This document shows, in pieces, positions 17,492 through 25,786 of a stretch of 53,346 nt of DNA. The notes beneath the pieces were generated by a model. That model made no database searches and was not told where the DNA came from. It saw nothing but the letters and a program-made list of their open reading frames with translations. Origin of the DNA: Enhydrobacter aerosaccus (GTDB lineage: Bacteria > Pseudomonadota > Alphaproteobacteria > Reyranellales > Reyranellaceae); assembly GCA_903832005.1 (NCBI GenBank), contig CAIKZO010000020.1:1-53346 (forward strand). The letters run 5' to 3'. The first letter of the stretch is position 1; the number at the start of each line of letters is the position of its first letter. Position numbers and translations under genes: made by a program.

Positions 17492-18216
17492 TCCAGCGCC
17501 TTTCCAAGATAGCCCGCGATCACTTCCGGCAGGCGCGCCACTTCGTCGAGCGAGCCATGGGCGGCGACCTTGCCCTCCATCATGACCGTCACCTTCGGAC
17601 AGAGCCGGCGCACGATCGTCATCTCGTGGCTCACGATCAGGAAGGTGGCGCCGTACAGTTTGTTGACCTCGAGGATCATGTCGATGATCGCATCCTTGAT
17701 CACCGGGTTGATGCCGGAGAACGGCTCGTCGAGCACGTAGCACGAGCCCGGCACCATGAATCCACAGCCCATTTGCAGGAGCGCGCGCTGTCCGCCGGAG
17801 AGTTTCTTGGCCTGCGTGTCGGCAAGCGGCCGCAGCTTGGTGAGATCGAGCATCTGCGCGATCCGCGCCTCACCGTCAGTACCGTCCTTGGGACGGCGCG
17901 CGAGGAACGCCGTGCGCAGGTTTTCCGCGACCGTGAGGCTACCAAACAGGCGCGTCACCTGGAACGAGCGTACGAGGCCGCGGCGGGCAATCTCGTGCAT
18001 GTCGCACCCACGCAGGCTTTCACCGGCAAGCTTCACCTCGCCCGAGTCGGCCTTGTAGACACCGGTCACCAGGTTCACGAGCGTGGTCTTGCCCGCCCCA
18101 TTGGGACCGATCAGGCCACGGATTTCTCCCTGCTCCACTTCCAGCGACACGTTGTTGCTGGCTTGCAGGCTATTGAAGCGCTTGTTGAGCGCGATCGCTT
18201 CGAGGGCGGCGGCCAT
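17488..18216 (-). CDS. livG: ABC transporter ATPase LivG
   Basis: 242-residue ATP-binding subunit. Walker A 'GPNGAGKTT' (about 37-45), 'RSFQVTRLFGSLTVAENL' after the Q-loop (typical of LivG), signature 'LSGGQRALLQMG', and Walker B 'YVLDEPFSGINP'. The expected Arg-Leu-family 'LDEPaaGlnp' is varied to FSGINP. It begins three bases after livH and ends in a four-base overlap with livF. It works with LivF as a heterodimeric motor. Confidence 0.9.
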   Translation of the reverse strand: MAAALEAIALNKRFNSLQASNNVSLEVEQGEIRGLIGPNGAGKTTLVNLVTGVYKADSGEVKLAGESLRGCDMHEIARRGLVRSFQVTRLFGSLTVAENLRTAFLARRPKDGTDGEARIAQMLDLTKLRPLADTQAKKLSGGQRALLQMGCGFMVPGSCYVLDEPFSGINPVIKDAIIDMILEVNKLYGATFLIVSHEMTIVRRLCPKVTVMMEGKVAAHGSLDEVARLPEVIAGYLGKALE

Positions 18217-18219
18217 CGA

Positions 18220-19113
18220 TCAGGCCTCGCGGCCGCGCTCGCCGAACAGGCCGGTCGGGCGCAGCACCAGGATCGCGATGACGAGGATGAAGCCGTAGAT
18301 GTTCTGATAGGCCGAGTCGACGAAGGCGGCGCCAAACGATTCCATCAACCCGAGCAACACGCCCGCGATCAGCGCGCCCGGGATCGAACCCAGCCCGCCG
18401 ATCACCACGATCTCGAAACCCTTCACTGTCGTGATCAGGCCGTTTGTCGGATAGACGAGGAACACCGGCGCCAGCAACGCGCCCGCCAGGCCCGCGAGCG
18501 CCACGCCGATGCCGAAGGCGATGCGATCGACCGACAGCACGTCGATGCCGGCGGTCTGCACGCCGACCCGGCTTTGCGATGCCGCGCGCAGGGCGAGGCC
18601 GTGCCAAGTGTAGCGCAGCACGGCCCAGAAAATCCCGAGTGCCGCCAGCGCGAACAGGAAGGCCGCGACCCGCGCACCCGCCATCGGCATCGGCCCGATC
18701 ATGACCATCGGCAAGTTGGAGCCCGGCGTGAACTGGTTGGGACCGGCAAGGCCGGTGGCAACGCTGCGCAGGAACAGGAGAAGCGCCAGGGTGACGACGG
18801 TCGCGTAGTCGTCACGCAGCTCCGGCGGCTTCTTGAAGATCGGCTTGATCAGGCCCCATTGCACCACGAGGCCCAGCACGAAAACGCCGGCCGTCGAGAT
18901 CAGGACCGCCAGCCACCACAAGTCCGGACCGAGTGCCCACGCCACCAGCATGTACTGCAGGTAGCTGCCGATCATGTAGAACTCGCCCATGGCCCAATTG
19001 ACCATGCGCATGATCGAGTAAATGAACGTGATGCCGAGAGCCATGAGGGCGTAAAGCACGCCGATCATGACTCCCGAGATCGCGGTCTGGATGACGAGTT
19101 CGGTCGAAAACAT
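18220..19113 (-). CDS. livH: Branched-chain amino acid-type ABC permease LivH
   Basis: 297-residue inner-membrane permease with about eight hydrophobic segments. It has the LivH start 'GVMIGVLYALMALGITFIYS' and 'MVNWAMGEFYMIGSY', the loop 'HGLALRAASQSRVGVQTAGI' that contacts the ATPases, and 'KGFEIVVIGGLGSIPGALIAG' near the C-terminus. It lies 25 bases behind the binding-protein gene and immediately before livG. It forms the translocation pore with LivM. Confidence 0.9.
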   Translation of the reverse strand: MFSTELVIQTAISGVMIGVLYALMALGITFIYSIMRMVNWAMGEFYMIGSYLQYMLVAWALGPDLWWLAVLISTAGVFVLGLVVQWGLIKPIFKKPPELRDDYATVVTLALLLFLRSVATGLAGPNQFTPGSNLPMVMIGPMPMAGARVAAFLFALAALGIFWAVLRYTWHGLALRAASQSRVGVQTAGIDVLSVDRIAFGIGVALAGLAGALLAPVFLVYPTNGLITTVKGFEIVVIGGLGSIPGALIAGVLLGLMESFGAAFVDSAYQNIYGFILVIAILVLRPTGLFGERGREA

Positions 19114-19137
19114 CCGACTGAGTTTCGACCTTACGCG

Positions 19138-20304
19138 TTATTTCTTGGAATAGGTGACGACGACGTCCGCCTCTTTCCAGTCCTGGTTCGGCTTGGTGTA
19201 CTGCACGATCAGGACTGGCGGCACCCAGTTGTGCCAGTAGACGCCATCGGCGCGCGGGAAGGTCACCGGTGCATCGGGCCAGCTCTTGAAGGTGCCGGTC
19301 TCGAGCGCCTTGATCAGCGCCTTCGGATCGGTGTTACCGGCGGCCTTCAGGGCCTCGGTGATGATCATGACGCCGCCGAAGCCGTTGAGGGCGCCGTACA
19401 CGGGATCTTCCTTGTACTTTTCCTTGTAGGTCGCGGCGAAGGTCTTGCCGATGTCCGACAGCGGCGCCTTGGGCGAGTAGTAGGCGATGAAGTAGATGCC
19501 TTCGCCATTCTTCGCATGGAGCTGCCAGTACTGCGGACGCGTCGGCGCGTCGTAGGAGATCAGCATCGGCACGGTCGGCAGCAGGCCGATCGTCGTCGCC
19601 TGGTCCATGATCAGGTCGACTGGCGTGCCGACAGCGATGTTCAGCACGAGGTCCGGCTTGAACGCCTTGACCTGCAGGAGCTGCGCCGAGAAGTCGGTCG
19701 CCTTGTTGTCGAAGGTGATCTTCTGGATCTCGATACCGAAGTTGCCCGACTTGTTCTGGGCAATCGTCTCGTCGGTCAGGCCGATGCCGTAGTCGGTCGT
19801 CTCGGCCATGATCGAGACGCGCTTGAAGCCCTTCTTCTTGATGAATTCCATCCAGGCGGCGACGCGCACCGGATCGACCGCGTGGGTGCGGAAGGCGATG
19901 TCATAGTGCTTCGCCGTGATGTCGGAAGCCGAAGCCTGCACTGCGAGCGTCGGAACGCCCATTTCCTTGGCGACTTCGTTGATGGCGATAGCGACCGAGC
20001 TGTGGAACATGCCGGTTACCGCGACGACCTTGTCCTCGCTCACGAGACGGCGATAGTTGGCGACGCCGAGCTGCGGCGTGCTCTGCGAGTCGGTCACGAA
20101 CAGCTTGAGCTTCTTGCCCAGCACGCCGCCCGCGGCATTGACCGTGTCGATGCCGATCTCGGCGCCACGGCGGATCAACTGGCCGCCCGAAGCGTCACCA
20201 GGCGCCGACAGCGGAATGTCGAGGCCGATACCGATATCCTGTGCCTGCGCGGCCACGCTCGCGGCCACGAGGCCTGCGGCCAGCAAAATCCCGAATTTAC
20301 GCAT
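19138..20304 (-). CDS. Periplasmic binding protein of Liv-type ABC transporter
   Basis: 388-residue type-I periplasmic binding protein (Leu/Ile/Val-binding family). Signal peptide about 1-22 (MRKFGILLAAGLVAASVAAQ, cleavage after AQA). Mature start 'DIGIGLDIPLSAPGDASGGQLIRRGAEIGIDTVNAAGG' region is typical, as is 'VVAVTGMFHSSVAIAINEVAKEMGVPTLAV'. The ATG at 20304 was preferred over a TTG four codons earlier; a GGGGGC ribosome site is present. It opens the transport part of the operon. The specificity is unknown; the amidase and racemase-like genes upstream suggest an amide, hydantoin-like or aromatic amino-acid-like compound. Confidence 0.85.
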   Translation of the reverse strand: MRKFGILLAAGLVAASVAAQAQDIGIGLDIPLSAPGDASGGQLIRRGAEIGIDTVNAAGGVLGKKLKLFVTDSQSTPQLGVANYRRLVSEDKVVAVTGMFHSSVAIAINEVAKEMGVPTLAVQASASDITAKHYDIAFRTHAVDPVRVAAWMEFIKKKGFKRVSIMAETTDYGIGLTDETIAQNKSGNFGIEIQKITFDNKATDFSAQLLQVKAFKPDLVLNIAVGTPVDLIMDQATTIGLLPTVPMLISYDAPTRPQYWQLHAKNGEGIYFIAYYSPKAPLSDIGKTFAATYKEKYKEDPVYGALNGFGGVMIITEALKAAGNTDPKALIKALETGTFKSWPDAPVTFPRADGVYWHNWVPPVLIVQYTKPNQDWKEADVVVTYSKK

Positions 20305-20371
20305 CCTTGCCCCCAATGTTGTGCGCTAGGCCCGACTATTACAGCAATTTTAATGCCCAGCCAGATAACAG

Positions 20372-21031
20372 TCAGCCCAGAGCCTTGCGAAAGTCACGCA
20401 GCAGGTCGAGCACGTCGAATACCGGCACGCCCAGCGCATGTTCAAGCGCACTCTTATAGGGCGGCAGGTTGGTGCATTCGAGCACGATGGCATCGATATC
20501 CGGATGCCGTCGCAGCAACGTCTGCCCCGCCTCGACTGCCTCGCGCTCGACCGCGGCACGGTCGAGCGTCGTGCCATTGCGCAGAAACGTCGCAGCGAAC
20601 GAGCTGCCGGACGGCATCCCGGCGACCGGCGTGTCCCGCGGCGCACCAACGGCCTCGAAATGCACCGGCGTCAGGTTCTCGGCCGACGCGGTGATCACGC
20701 CGACTTTCCTTCCGGTGAGCGTCTTGATCAGCAACAACGCGGAGGTGGCGACCGGCACCGGCGAAAGTTGCTCGAGGTCTTTCTGGTAAAGCGCCAGGAA
20801 GCCACAGCTCGTCGACAGGCCGACGGCACCTTCTGCCGCGAGCGCTTCGGCGTTCGACTTGAGCGCTGCAAGGACACGCGGCCGGTCGGGGTGGGCGGCG
20901 ACCGCATCGACCGACCCGATGCCCCGCATGGTGCGGAAGATGACCGGGAAGTCGAACGACCGAGCGTTTCCGATATCGCCCTCGATGCGCGGGAAGCGCG
21001 TATCGAGCATCAATATCCCGAGCGGTTTCAT
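20372..21031 (-). CDS. Asp/Glu/hydantoin racemase-family protein
   Basis: 219-residue cytosolic protein. Two Cys typical of the family are visible: 'GLSTSCGFLALYQ' (first active-site Cys) and 'AIVLECTNLPPYKSAL' (second), spaced as in aspartate/glutamate and hydantoin racemases and maleate isomerase-like enzymes. 'GVITASAENLTPVHFEAVG' fits the second domain start. ATG 21031 is used; a GTG three codons earlier is possible. It sits between the amidase (stop 21042) and the binding protein (67-base gap with no gene), pointing to stereochemical inversion of an amino-acid-like intermediate. Confidence 0.75.
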   Translation of the reverse strand: MKPLGILMLDTRFPRIEGDIGNARSFDFPVIFRTMRGIGSVDAVAAHPDRPRVLAALKSNAEALAAEGAVGLSTSCGFLALYQKDLEQLSPVPVATSALLLIKTLTGRKVGVITASAENLTPVHFEAVGAPRDTPVAGMPSGSSFAATFLRNGTTLDRAAVEREAVEAGQTLLRRHPDIDAIVLECTNLPPYKSALEHALGVPVFDVLDLLRDFRKALG

Positions 21032-21041
21032 TTCGCCCACC

Positions 21042-22433
21042 CTACTTTGGGGGTTCGGGCCACGCCTTCTGCGGGTCGCGCGCCTGCTCGAACCAGCGCG
21101 ACAGGCGCATCACACCGAGATCGTCGAAGCGATGGCCGGCGATCTGCAGGCCGATCGGCTTGCCTTCCTTCGTGTAGGCGCAATTGATCGACGACGCCGG
21201 CTGTTCGCTCATGTTGTACGGCATGGTGAAGCCGATGTGATCCATCGCCCGCTCGACGCTGTTGCTCGGCATCTCCCATTCCGCCGGATAGGTCGGCACC
21301 GGCGAGGTCGGCGACAGGATATAGTCGAACGGCTGGATCGCCTTCACCGCGGCAACGCGGATTGCCATGGTGTTATTGACGCCTTTGATGACGTCGCGGG
21401 CCGACAGGTCGGCGCCGCCCATGCACCATTTGGCGATGAACGGCAGCACCCTCGCCTGCTTCTCGGGGCTGAGGGCTGCAAAGTCGTTCCAGCTGCGCGC
21501 GCGCCAGAAGATGTCCTGCAGAGACAGCATCTCGGGGGTCATGAAGGCTGCCACTGGTGTGACGATCGCACCGGCGTCGGCGAACTTCTTTGCCGCTGCT
21601 TCGATCGCAGCCTTGGTCTCCGCCTCGAGCGGCATGCCGCAGCCGGCGTCGAGATGCAGGCCGATCTTCAGGCCCTTCGGGTCGAGCGGGCCGGCATTCC
21701 AGTCGATGTCCGCCGCCGGCAGGCTCATATGATCGCGCCAGTCGGGCTTGCACAGTTCACCGAGCAGCAGCGCGGAGTCCGCGACCGTGCGCGTCATCGG
21801 ACCGACGACGCGGCCCAGGAACGGCGGGTCGACAGGGATGCGGCCGTTGCTGGGCTTCAGGGTGAAGATGCCGTTCCACGCCGCCGGCAGGCGCACCGAA
21901 CCGCCGATGTCGGTGCCGAGATGCAGCGGTCCGTAGCCCGCCGCGCCGGCCGCGCCCGCACCGGCGCTCGAGCCGCCAGGATTCCAGGCGAGGTTCCATG
22001 GATTGCGCGTCAGCGGATGGAAGGAGCTGCGGCCCGACGAGAGCATGCCGTAGTCGGGCATGGTGGTCTTGGCGAGGATGATCGCGCCGGCCTCACGCAC
22101 GCGTGCGGCTGCTGGCGCATCGGCCGCATAAGGCACGAGATCGGTCGCGGCTGTGCCGACCGGCATCGGCACGCCCTTGGTAGCGATGTTTTCCTTGACC
22201 GTGATCGGCACGCCATCGAGCGCACCCAACGGCTTGCCGGCCGCCCATCGCTTCTCGGACTCCTTGGCGTGCTTGCGGGCATTGCCGAAGTCCGGCGCAT
22301 AAAGCGCCTTTAGCTTGGGCTCCCAGGCTTCGATCCGGGCAATGACGCCGTCGACGGCTTCGACGGGGGAAAGCTTCTTGCTCTTGAACGCGGCCAGCAT
22401 GTCGGTCGCGGTCATGTCGTGAATCGCTGTCAT
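21042..22433 (-). CDS. Amidase-signature family hydrolase
   Basis: 463-residue enzyme with the complete amidase signature triad: Lys80 in 'VPITVKENIATKG', cis-Ser155 in 'NPGGSSAGAGAA', and nucleophile Ser179 in 'LGTDIGGSVRLPAAW' (24 residues apart, as usual). Such enzymes hydrolyse amides; the substrate is unknown. Its ATG overlaps the stop of the kinase gene (ATGA), and the racemase-like gene follows within ten bases, so all are in the same transcript. It resembles aryl-amide or allophanate-type hydrolases only at family level. Confidence 0.85.
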   Translation of the reverse strand: MTAIHDMTATDMLAAFKSKKLSPVEAVDGVIARIEAWEPKLKALYAPDFGNARKHAKESEKRWAAGKPLGALDGVPITVKENIATKGVPMPVGTAATDLVPYAADAPAAARVREAGAIILAKTTMPDYGMLSSGRSSFHPLTRNPWNLAWNPGGSSAGAGAAGAAGYGPLHLGTDIGGSVRLPAAWNGIFTLKPSNGRIPVDPPFLGRVVGPMTRTVADSALLLGELCKPDWRDHMSLPAADIDWNAGPLDPKGLKIGLHLDAGCGMPLEAETKAAIEAAAKKFADAGAIVTPVAAFMTPEMLSLQDIFWRARSWNDFAALSPEKQARVLPFIAKWCMGGADLSARDVIKGVNNTMAIRVAAVKAIQPFDYILSPTSPVPTYPAEWEMPSNSVERAMDHIGFTMPYNMSEQPASSINCAYTKEGKPIGLQIAGHRFDDLGVMRLSRWFEQARDPQKAWPEPPK

Positions 22434-22951
22434 GAGCCCAAACTATCCCCTCTTCTTGTCGCGAGCCATCGCTCGAGATCTTCATCGTTCGACAGGCGCA
22501 CCGGCGCCTCGTCTTCGCCCGGAATCTGGAACCGCCCGCGATGATGCGCGAACACCTCGGGCGCAATGTGGGCGCGCTGCCCGGTGCGCGCATTTTCCGC
22601 GATCCGCGCCTCGATGACGGCCAGCGGCGTGTCGACGAACAACAGGGTGAACGGCACGCCGGTCGCCTTGGCCAGCGCCCGGAAACGGTCGCGCAGGAAG
22701 CGATGCGAGAAAGTATCGTCGACCACGACAGCTCGCCCGTTGGCCAGCGCCACGCGCGCGCTGCCGGCCGCCATCATGCTGGTCTTCTCCCACTCAGAAT
22801 CGGCGATGACCTTGCCGCCATCGAAGCCGCGGGCGGCATTGATCGCATCGTAGGACACGAGCTCCGCGCCGAACGCCTCCGCAACCTGTCGCGCGACCGT
22901 CGACTTGCCGGAGAAGGCCAGACCGCAGGTGGCAATCAGTTCGCGACTCAT
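22430..22951 (-). CDS. P-loop kinase-like ATPase
   Basis: 173-residue soluble protein with Walker A 'GLAFSGKST' (Lys16) and a Zeta-toxin/gluconate-kinase-like layout: 'ELVSYDAINAARG', 'GRAVVVDDTFSHRFLRDRFRALA', 'VPFTLLFVDTPLAVIEARIAEN' and an Arg-rich LID ('RTGQRAH'). It likely phosphorylates a small molecule. Its ATG overlaps the AbrB stop and its stop overlaps the amidase start, both by four bases, so it is translationally embedded in this operon. Target unknown; toxin activity is not supported by the context. Confidence 0.65.
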   Translation of the reverse strand: MSRELIATCGLAFSGKSTVARQVAEAFGAELVSYDAINAARGFDGGKVIADSEWEKTSMMAAGSARVALANGRAVVVDDTFSHRFLRDRFRALAKATGVPFTLLFVDTPLAVIEARIAENARTGQRAHIAPEVFAHHRGRFQIPGEDEAPVRLSNDEDLERWLATRRGDSLGS

Positions 22952-24039
22952 GGCTTGGCCTCCGGTGGCAGCGGAACGTCGACGCGCTGGGCGATGAACT
23001 TGGTCAGGATCGGCGCCAGGATCAGCACGGCGATCATCCGCACGGTCTGCATCGCCATCACGAAGGGCACGTCGACGTTGCTCGACGCCGCGATGATGGC
23101 GATCGAATCGGCGCCGCCCGGGCTGGTCGCGAGATAGGCGGTGAGCGGATCGACCTTCGCCACCATCACCAGCATCACCGCCACGCCGCCGCACAGCGAG
23201 ATCATGATGAAGATGCAGAACAGGATGCGCGGCAGCGCTTTCGCCGCATGGATCAGCAGCGGCCGCGTGAAGCGCAGTCCGATGTTCCAGCCGATCATCG
23301 TGTAGCAGCCTGCCAGCAGCCAGGGCGGCTGCTCGATCTGCATCAGGCCGAAGTGGCTCAGCACCGCGCCGATCACGAGCGGCACCAGGAAAGCGCCGGC
23401 AGGGAGATTGAGCCGGCGGGCGATCATCGGCCCCAGAACCGCCAGCGCCACGGTCTCGATGAACGGCAGCCACGCGATCGGCGGAAACCACACGATCTCG
23501 GCGGCCTGATGCGTGGGCGTGATACCAAAGATGCGCGCGACCGCCGCGGCGACGGCCGCCACCATCAGCACGCGCAGATACTGCATGATCGCGACAAGGC
23601 GCGGATCGGCGCCATAGGCCTCGGCCATCAAGGTCATCACCGAGGCAGCACCCGGGCTGGTGCCCCACAGCGCCGTCGTGCCGGGCAGCATCTGCAGCCG
23701 CGTCATGATCCAGCCGAGGAAACTGCTCACTGCCACGACCGACAGGACGCCGGTCGAGAACAGGACCCAGTGGCTCACCACGTCGCCCACGATCGAGATC
23801 GGCACCATCTTGGCGATCATGCTGCCGACCATCCCTTGCGCGAACACGAAGGGGCTGAGCGGCAGGTTGACCCGCGTACCCGCCGTGGCAACCGCGATCG
23901 AAGCGAGCAACGGGCCAAGCAGCAATGCCGCGGGCGCGTGGAGGTGGACCATGAGCGCCGCCATCGCGAGCGACGCAGCGATCAGCACCGTCCACTGCGC
24001 GGCGGGCGGGAGCGATCCCAGGGCCGATCTCTTGGTCAT
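22948..24039 (-). CDS. AbrB-family membrane protein (Gate-domain duplication)
   Basis: 363-residue polytopic membrane protein of the AbrB/AmoA-monooxygenase-regulator family, built as a tandem duplication. Each half has a small-residue-rich segment: 'ALWGTSPGAASVMTLMAEAYGAD' in the first, 'AYLATSPGGADSIAIIAASSN' in the second. About ten hydrophobic helices are visible. Family members are suspected transporters or regulators of exchange. It starts the minus-strand operon (22948-22951 overlaps the kinase start) and is 19 bases from the MoCF-type gene upstream. Confidence 0.75.
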   Translation of the reverse strand: MTKRSALGSLPPAAQWTVLIAASLAMAALMVHLHAPAALLLGPLLASIAVATAGTRVNLPLSPFVFAQGMVGSMIAKMVPISIVGDVVSHWVLFSTGVLSVVAVSSFLGWIMTRLQMLPGTTALWGTSPGAASVMTLMAEAYGADPRLVAIMQYLRVLMVAAVAAAVARIFGITPTHQAAEIVWFPPIAWLPFIETVALAVLGPMIARRLNLPAGAFLVPLVIGAVLSHFGLMQIEQPPWLLAGCYTMIGWNIGLRFTRPLLIHAAKALPRILFCIFIMISLCGGVAVMLVMVAKVDPLTAYLATSPGGADSIAIIAASSNVDVPFVMAMQTVRMIAVLILAPILTKFIAQRVDVPLPPEAKP

Positions 24040-24058
24040 GATCCGTTGCTATGGAGGC

Positions 24059-24820
24059 TTACTGCACGAACTCTTCGGCCTCGCCGTTCATCTTCTTCAA
24101 CGTATCGATCAACTCGGCAGCCGCCAGCGCAAGGCGTGCATCATCCGTGCCACGCAGCACCAGCGAGACACTCACCTTGCCGTTGCGGAAACCGGGATAG
24201 CTGCCGATGTCGAGATCCTCGAAACGTTTCTGCAGGTCCCCCAGCGGCTCGGCGATGATGCCCTCCGGCAGGTTCGTGCGCACGGTGCGTGAGACGACCG
24301 GCGCGCCCCCGACCAGCCGATGCTGCATGGCGAAGAACATGCCCTGCATGATCTTGGGGATGCCCGCGAAGGTGAACACGTTCTCCATCTGGAAGCCGGG
24401 CGCGACCGAGACCGGATTGTCGACCAGTACGCCGCCGTGCGGAATGCGGGCCATGCGCCGGCGCGCCGGCGTGAACAGCGCCGGATCGCCGTAGTGCTTG
24501 GTCATGCGCGCCACCGCCTCGGAATGCTCGGAGATACCGACGCCGAAGGCCTTGGCGATGCAGTCGGCGGTGATATCGTCGTGGGTCGGCCCGATGCCGC
24601 CCGTGGTGAAGACATAGTCGAATTTCCGCCGCACCTCGTTCACCGTGTCGACGACGGTCTGTTCGACGTCGGGAATGACCCGGCATTCCCGGAGCTGCAC
24701 CCCGAGCTTGTTCAGTTCCAGCGCCAGGAAGTTCAGGTTGGCGTCCTTGGTCCGGCCGCTCAGGATTTCGTTGCCGATGATCAGCAGGCAGGCTGTGACG
24801 TTCTTGGACGGTTCGGCCAT
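24059..24820 (-). CDS. MoCF/CinA N-domain-like molybdopterin-binding protein
   Basis: 253-residue protein made of a molybdopterin-binding-type domain alone, without the CinA C-domain. Key runs: 'LLIIGNEILSGRTKDANLNFLALEL' near residue 12, 'VFTTGGIGPTHDDITADCIAKAFG', and 'FAGIPKIMQGMF'. Family members of this length are often annotated competence/damage-inducible protein A; their role is not settled and may be nucleotide pyrophosphate cleavage. It is divergent from map with a 107-base shared promoter region, and may be the first gene of the minus-strand operon that follows it. Confidence 0.8.
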   Translation of the reverse strand: MAEPSKNVTACLLIIGNEILSGRTKDANLNFLALELNKLGVQLRECRVIPDVEQTVVDTVNEVRRKFDYVFTTGGIGPTHDDITADCIAKAFGVGISEHSEAVARMTKHYGDPALFTPARRRMARIPHGGVLVDNPVSVAPGFQMENVFTFAGIPKIMQGMFFAMQHRLVGGAPVVSRTVRTNLPEGIIAEPLGDLQKRFEDLDIGSYPGFRNGKVSVSLVLRGTDDARLALAAAELIDTLKKMNGEAEEFVQ

Positions 24821-24927
24821 GTGGACGGTTTTCCCTTGGTTTTCAGCACATTAGAGGACCGGGGCGGACCCGTCCAAGGCGCGGCACGGCCTTGTTACCG
24901 GCGAAATCGCATGCCAAATAGTCCTTT

Positions 24928-25785
24928 ATGAGCAGCCAACGCGACATCGAGGACGACAGCGTCGACTATTGGCGGCGCGACGAGCGCACCATCAAGATCC
25001 ACGGGCCCGAAGGCTTCGAGGGCATGCGCCTGGCGGGCCGCCTGGCCGCCGAAACCCTCGACTACATCACGCCGCACGTTCAGCCCGGTGTCACCACCGG
25101 CGAACTCGACCGGCTGTGCCACGAGTTCATCCTCGATCACAAGGCGATCCCGGCGCCACTCGGCTACCGCGGCTTTCCGAAGTCGATCTGCACCTCGATC
25201 AACCATGTCGTCTGCCACGGCATCCCGGGCGACAAGCGCCTGCAGGACGGGGACATCGTGAACATCGACGTCACCACCATCCTCGACGGCTGGTACGGCG
25301 ACACCAGCCGCATGTTCTTCGCCGGCAATGTCGGCGTGAAGGCCAAGCGCCTGTGCGACGTCACCTACGAGGCGATGATGCGCGGCATTGCCGCCGCCAA
25401 GCCGGGCGGCCATGTCGGCGATATCGGCGCCGCCATCCAGACTTACGTCGAGAGCCAGCGCTTCTCCGTCGTGCGCGACTTCTCGGGCCACGGGCTCGGC
25501 CGCATCTTCCACGACGCGCCGAACATCCTGCACTACGGCAAGGCCGGTACCGGACCGGTGCTGAAGCCCGGCATGTTCTTCACCGTCGAGCCGATGGTGA
25601 ATGTCGGCACCTGGCAGGTGAAGATCCTGAGCGACGGCTGGACCGCGGTGACGCGCGACAAGCAGCTCTCCGCCCAGTTCGAGCACTCGGTCGGTATCAC
25701 CGAGACCGGCGTCGAGTTCTTTACTCTCTCGCCCAAGCAGCTCGCCAAGCCGCCCTACGACCTCGGCGAGACCAAGGCCGCCTGA
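24928..25785 (+). CDS. map: Methionine aminopeptidase, type I
   Basis: 285-residue cytosolic enzyme that removes the initiator Met from new proteins. All five metal ligands can be found in their motifs: Asp in 'DIVNIDVTT', Asp in 'WYGDTSRMF', His in 'SGHGLGRIFH', Glu in 'FTVEPMVN', and Glu in 'AQFEHSVGIT'. The N-terminal about 28 residues ('MSSQRDIEDDSVDYWRRDE') are a short extension before the catalytic fold. It converges on the serine hydrolase gene with a one-base gap. Confidence 0.93.
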   Translation: MSSQRDIEDDSVDYWRRDERTIKIHGPEGFEGMRLAGRLAAETLDYITPHVQPGVTTGELDRLCHEFILDHKAIPAPLGYRGFPKSICTSINHVVCHGIPGDKRLQDGDIVNIDVTTILDGWYGDTSRMFFAGNVGVKAKRLCDVTYEAMMRGIAAAKPGGHVGDIGAAIQTYVESQRFSVVRDFSGHGLGRIFHDAPNILHYGKAGTGPVLKPGMFFTVEPMVNVGTWQVKILSDGWTAVTRDKQLSAQFEHSVGITETGVEFFTLSPKQLAKPPYDLGETKAA

Positions 25786-25786
25786 C

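Noticed and set aside
17557..20694. A 1,045-codon plus-strand open frame
   Set aside because: It is antisense to livG, livH and the binding-protein gene; His/Arg/Asp-rich composition is that of a GC-rich shadow frame.
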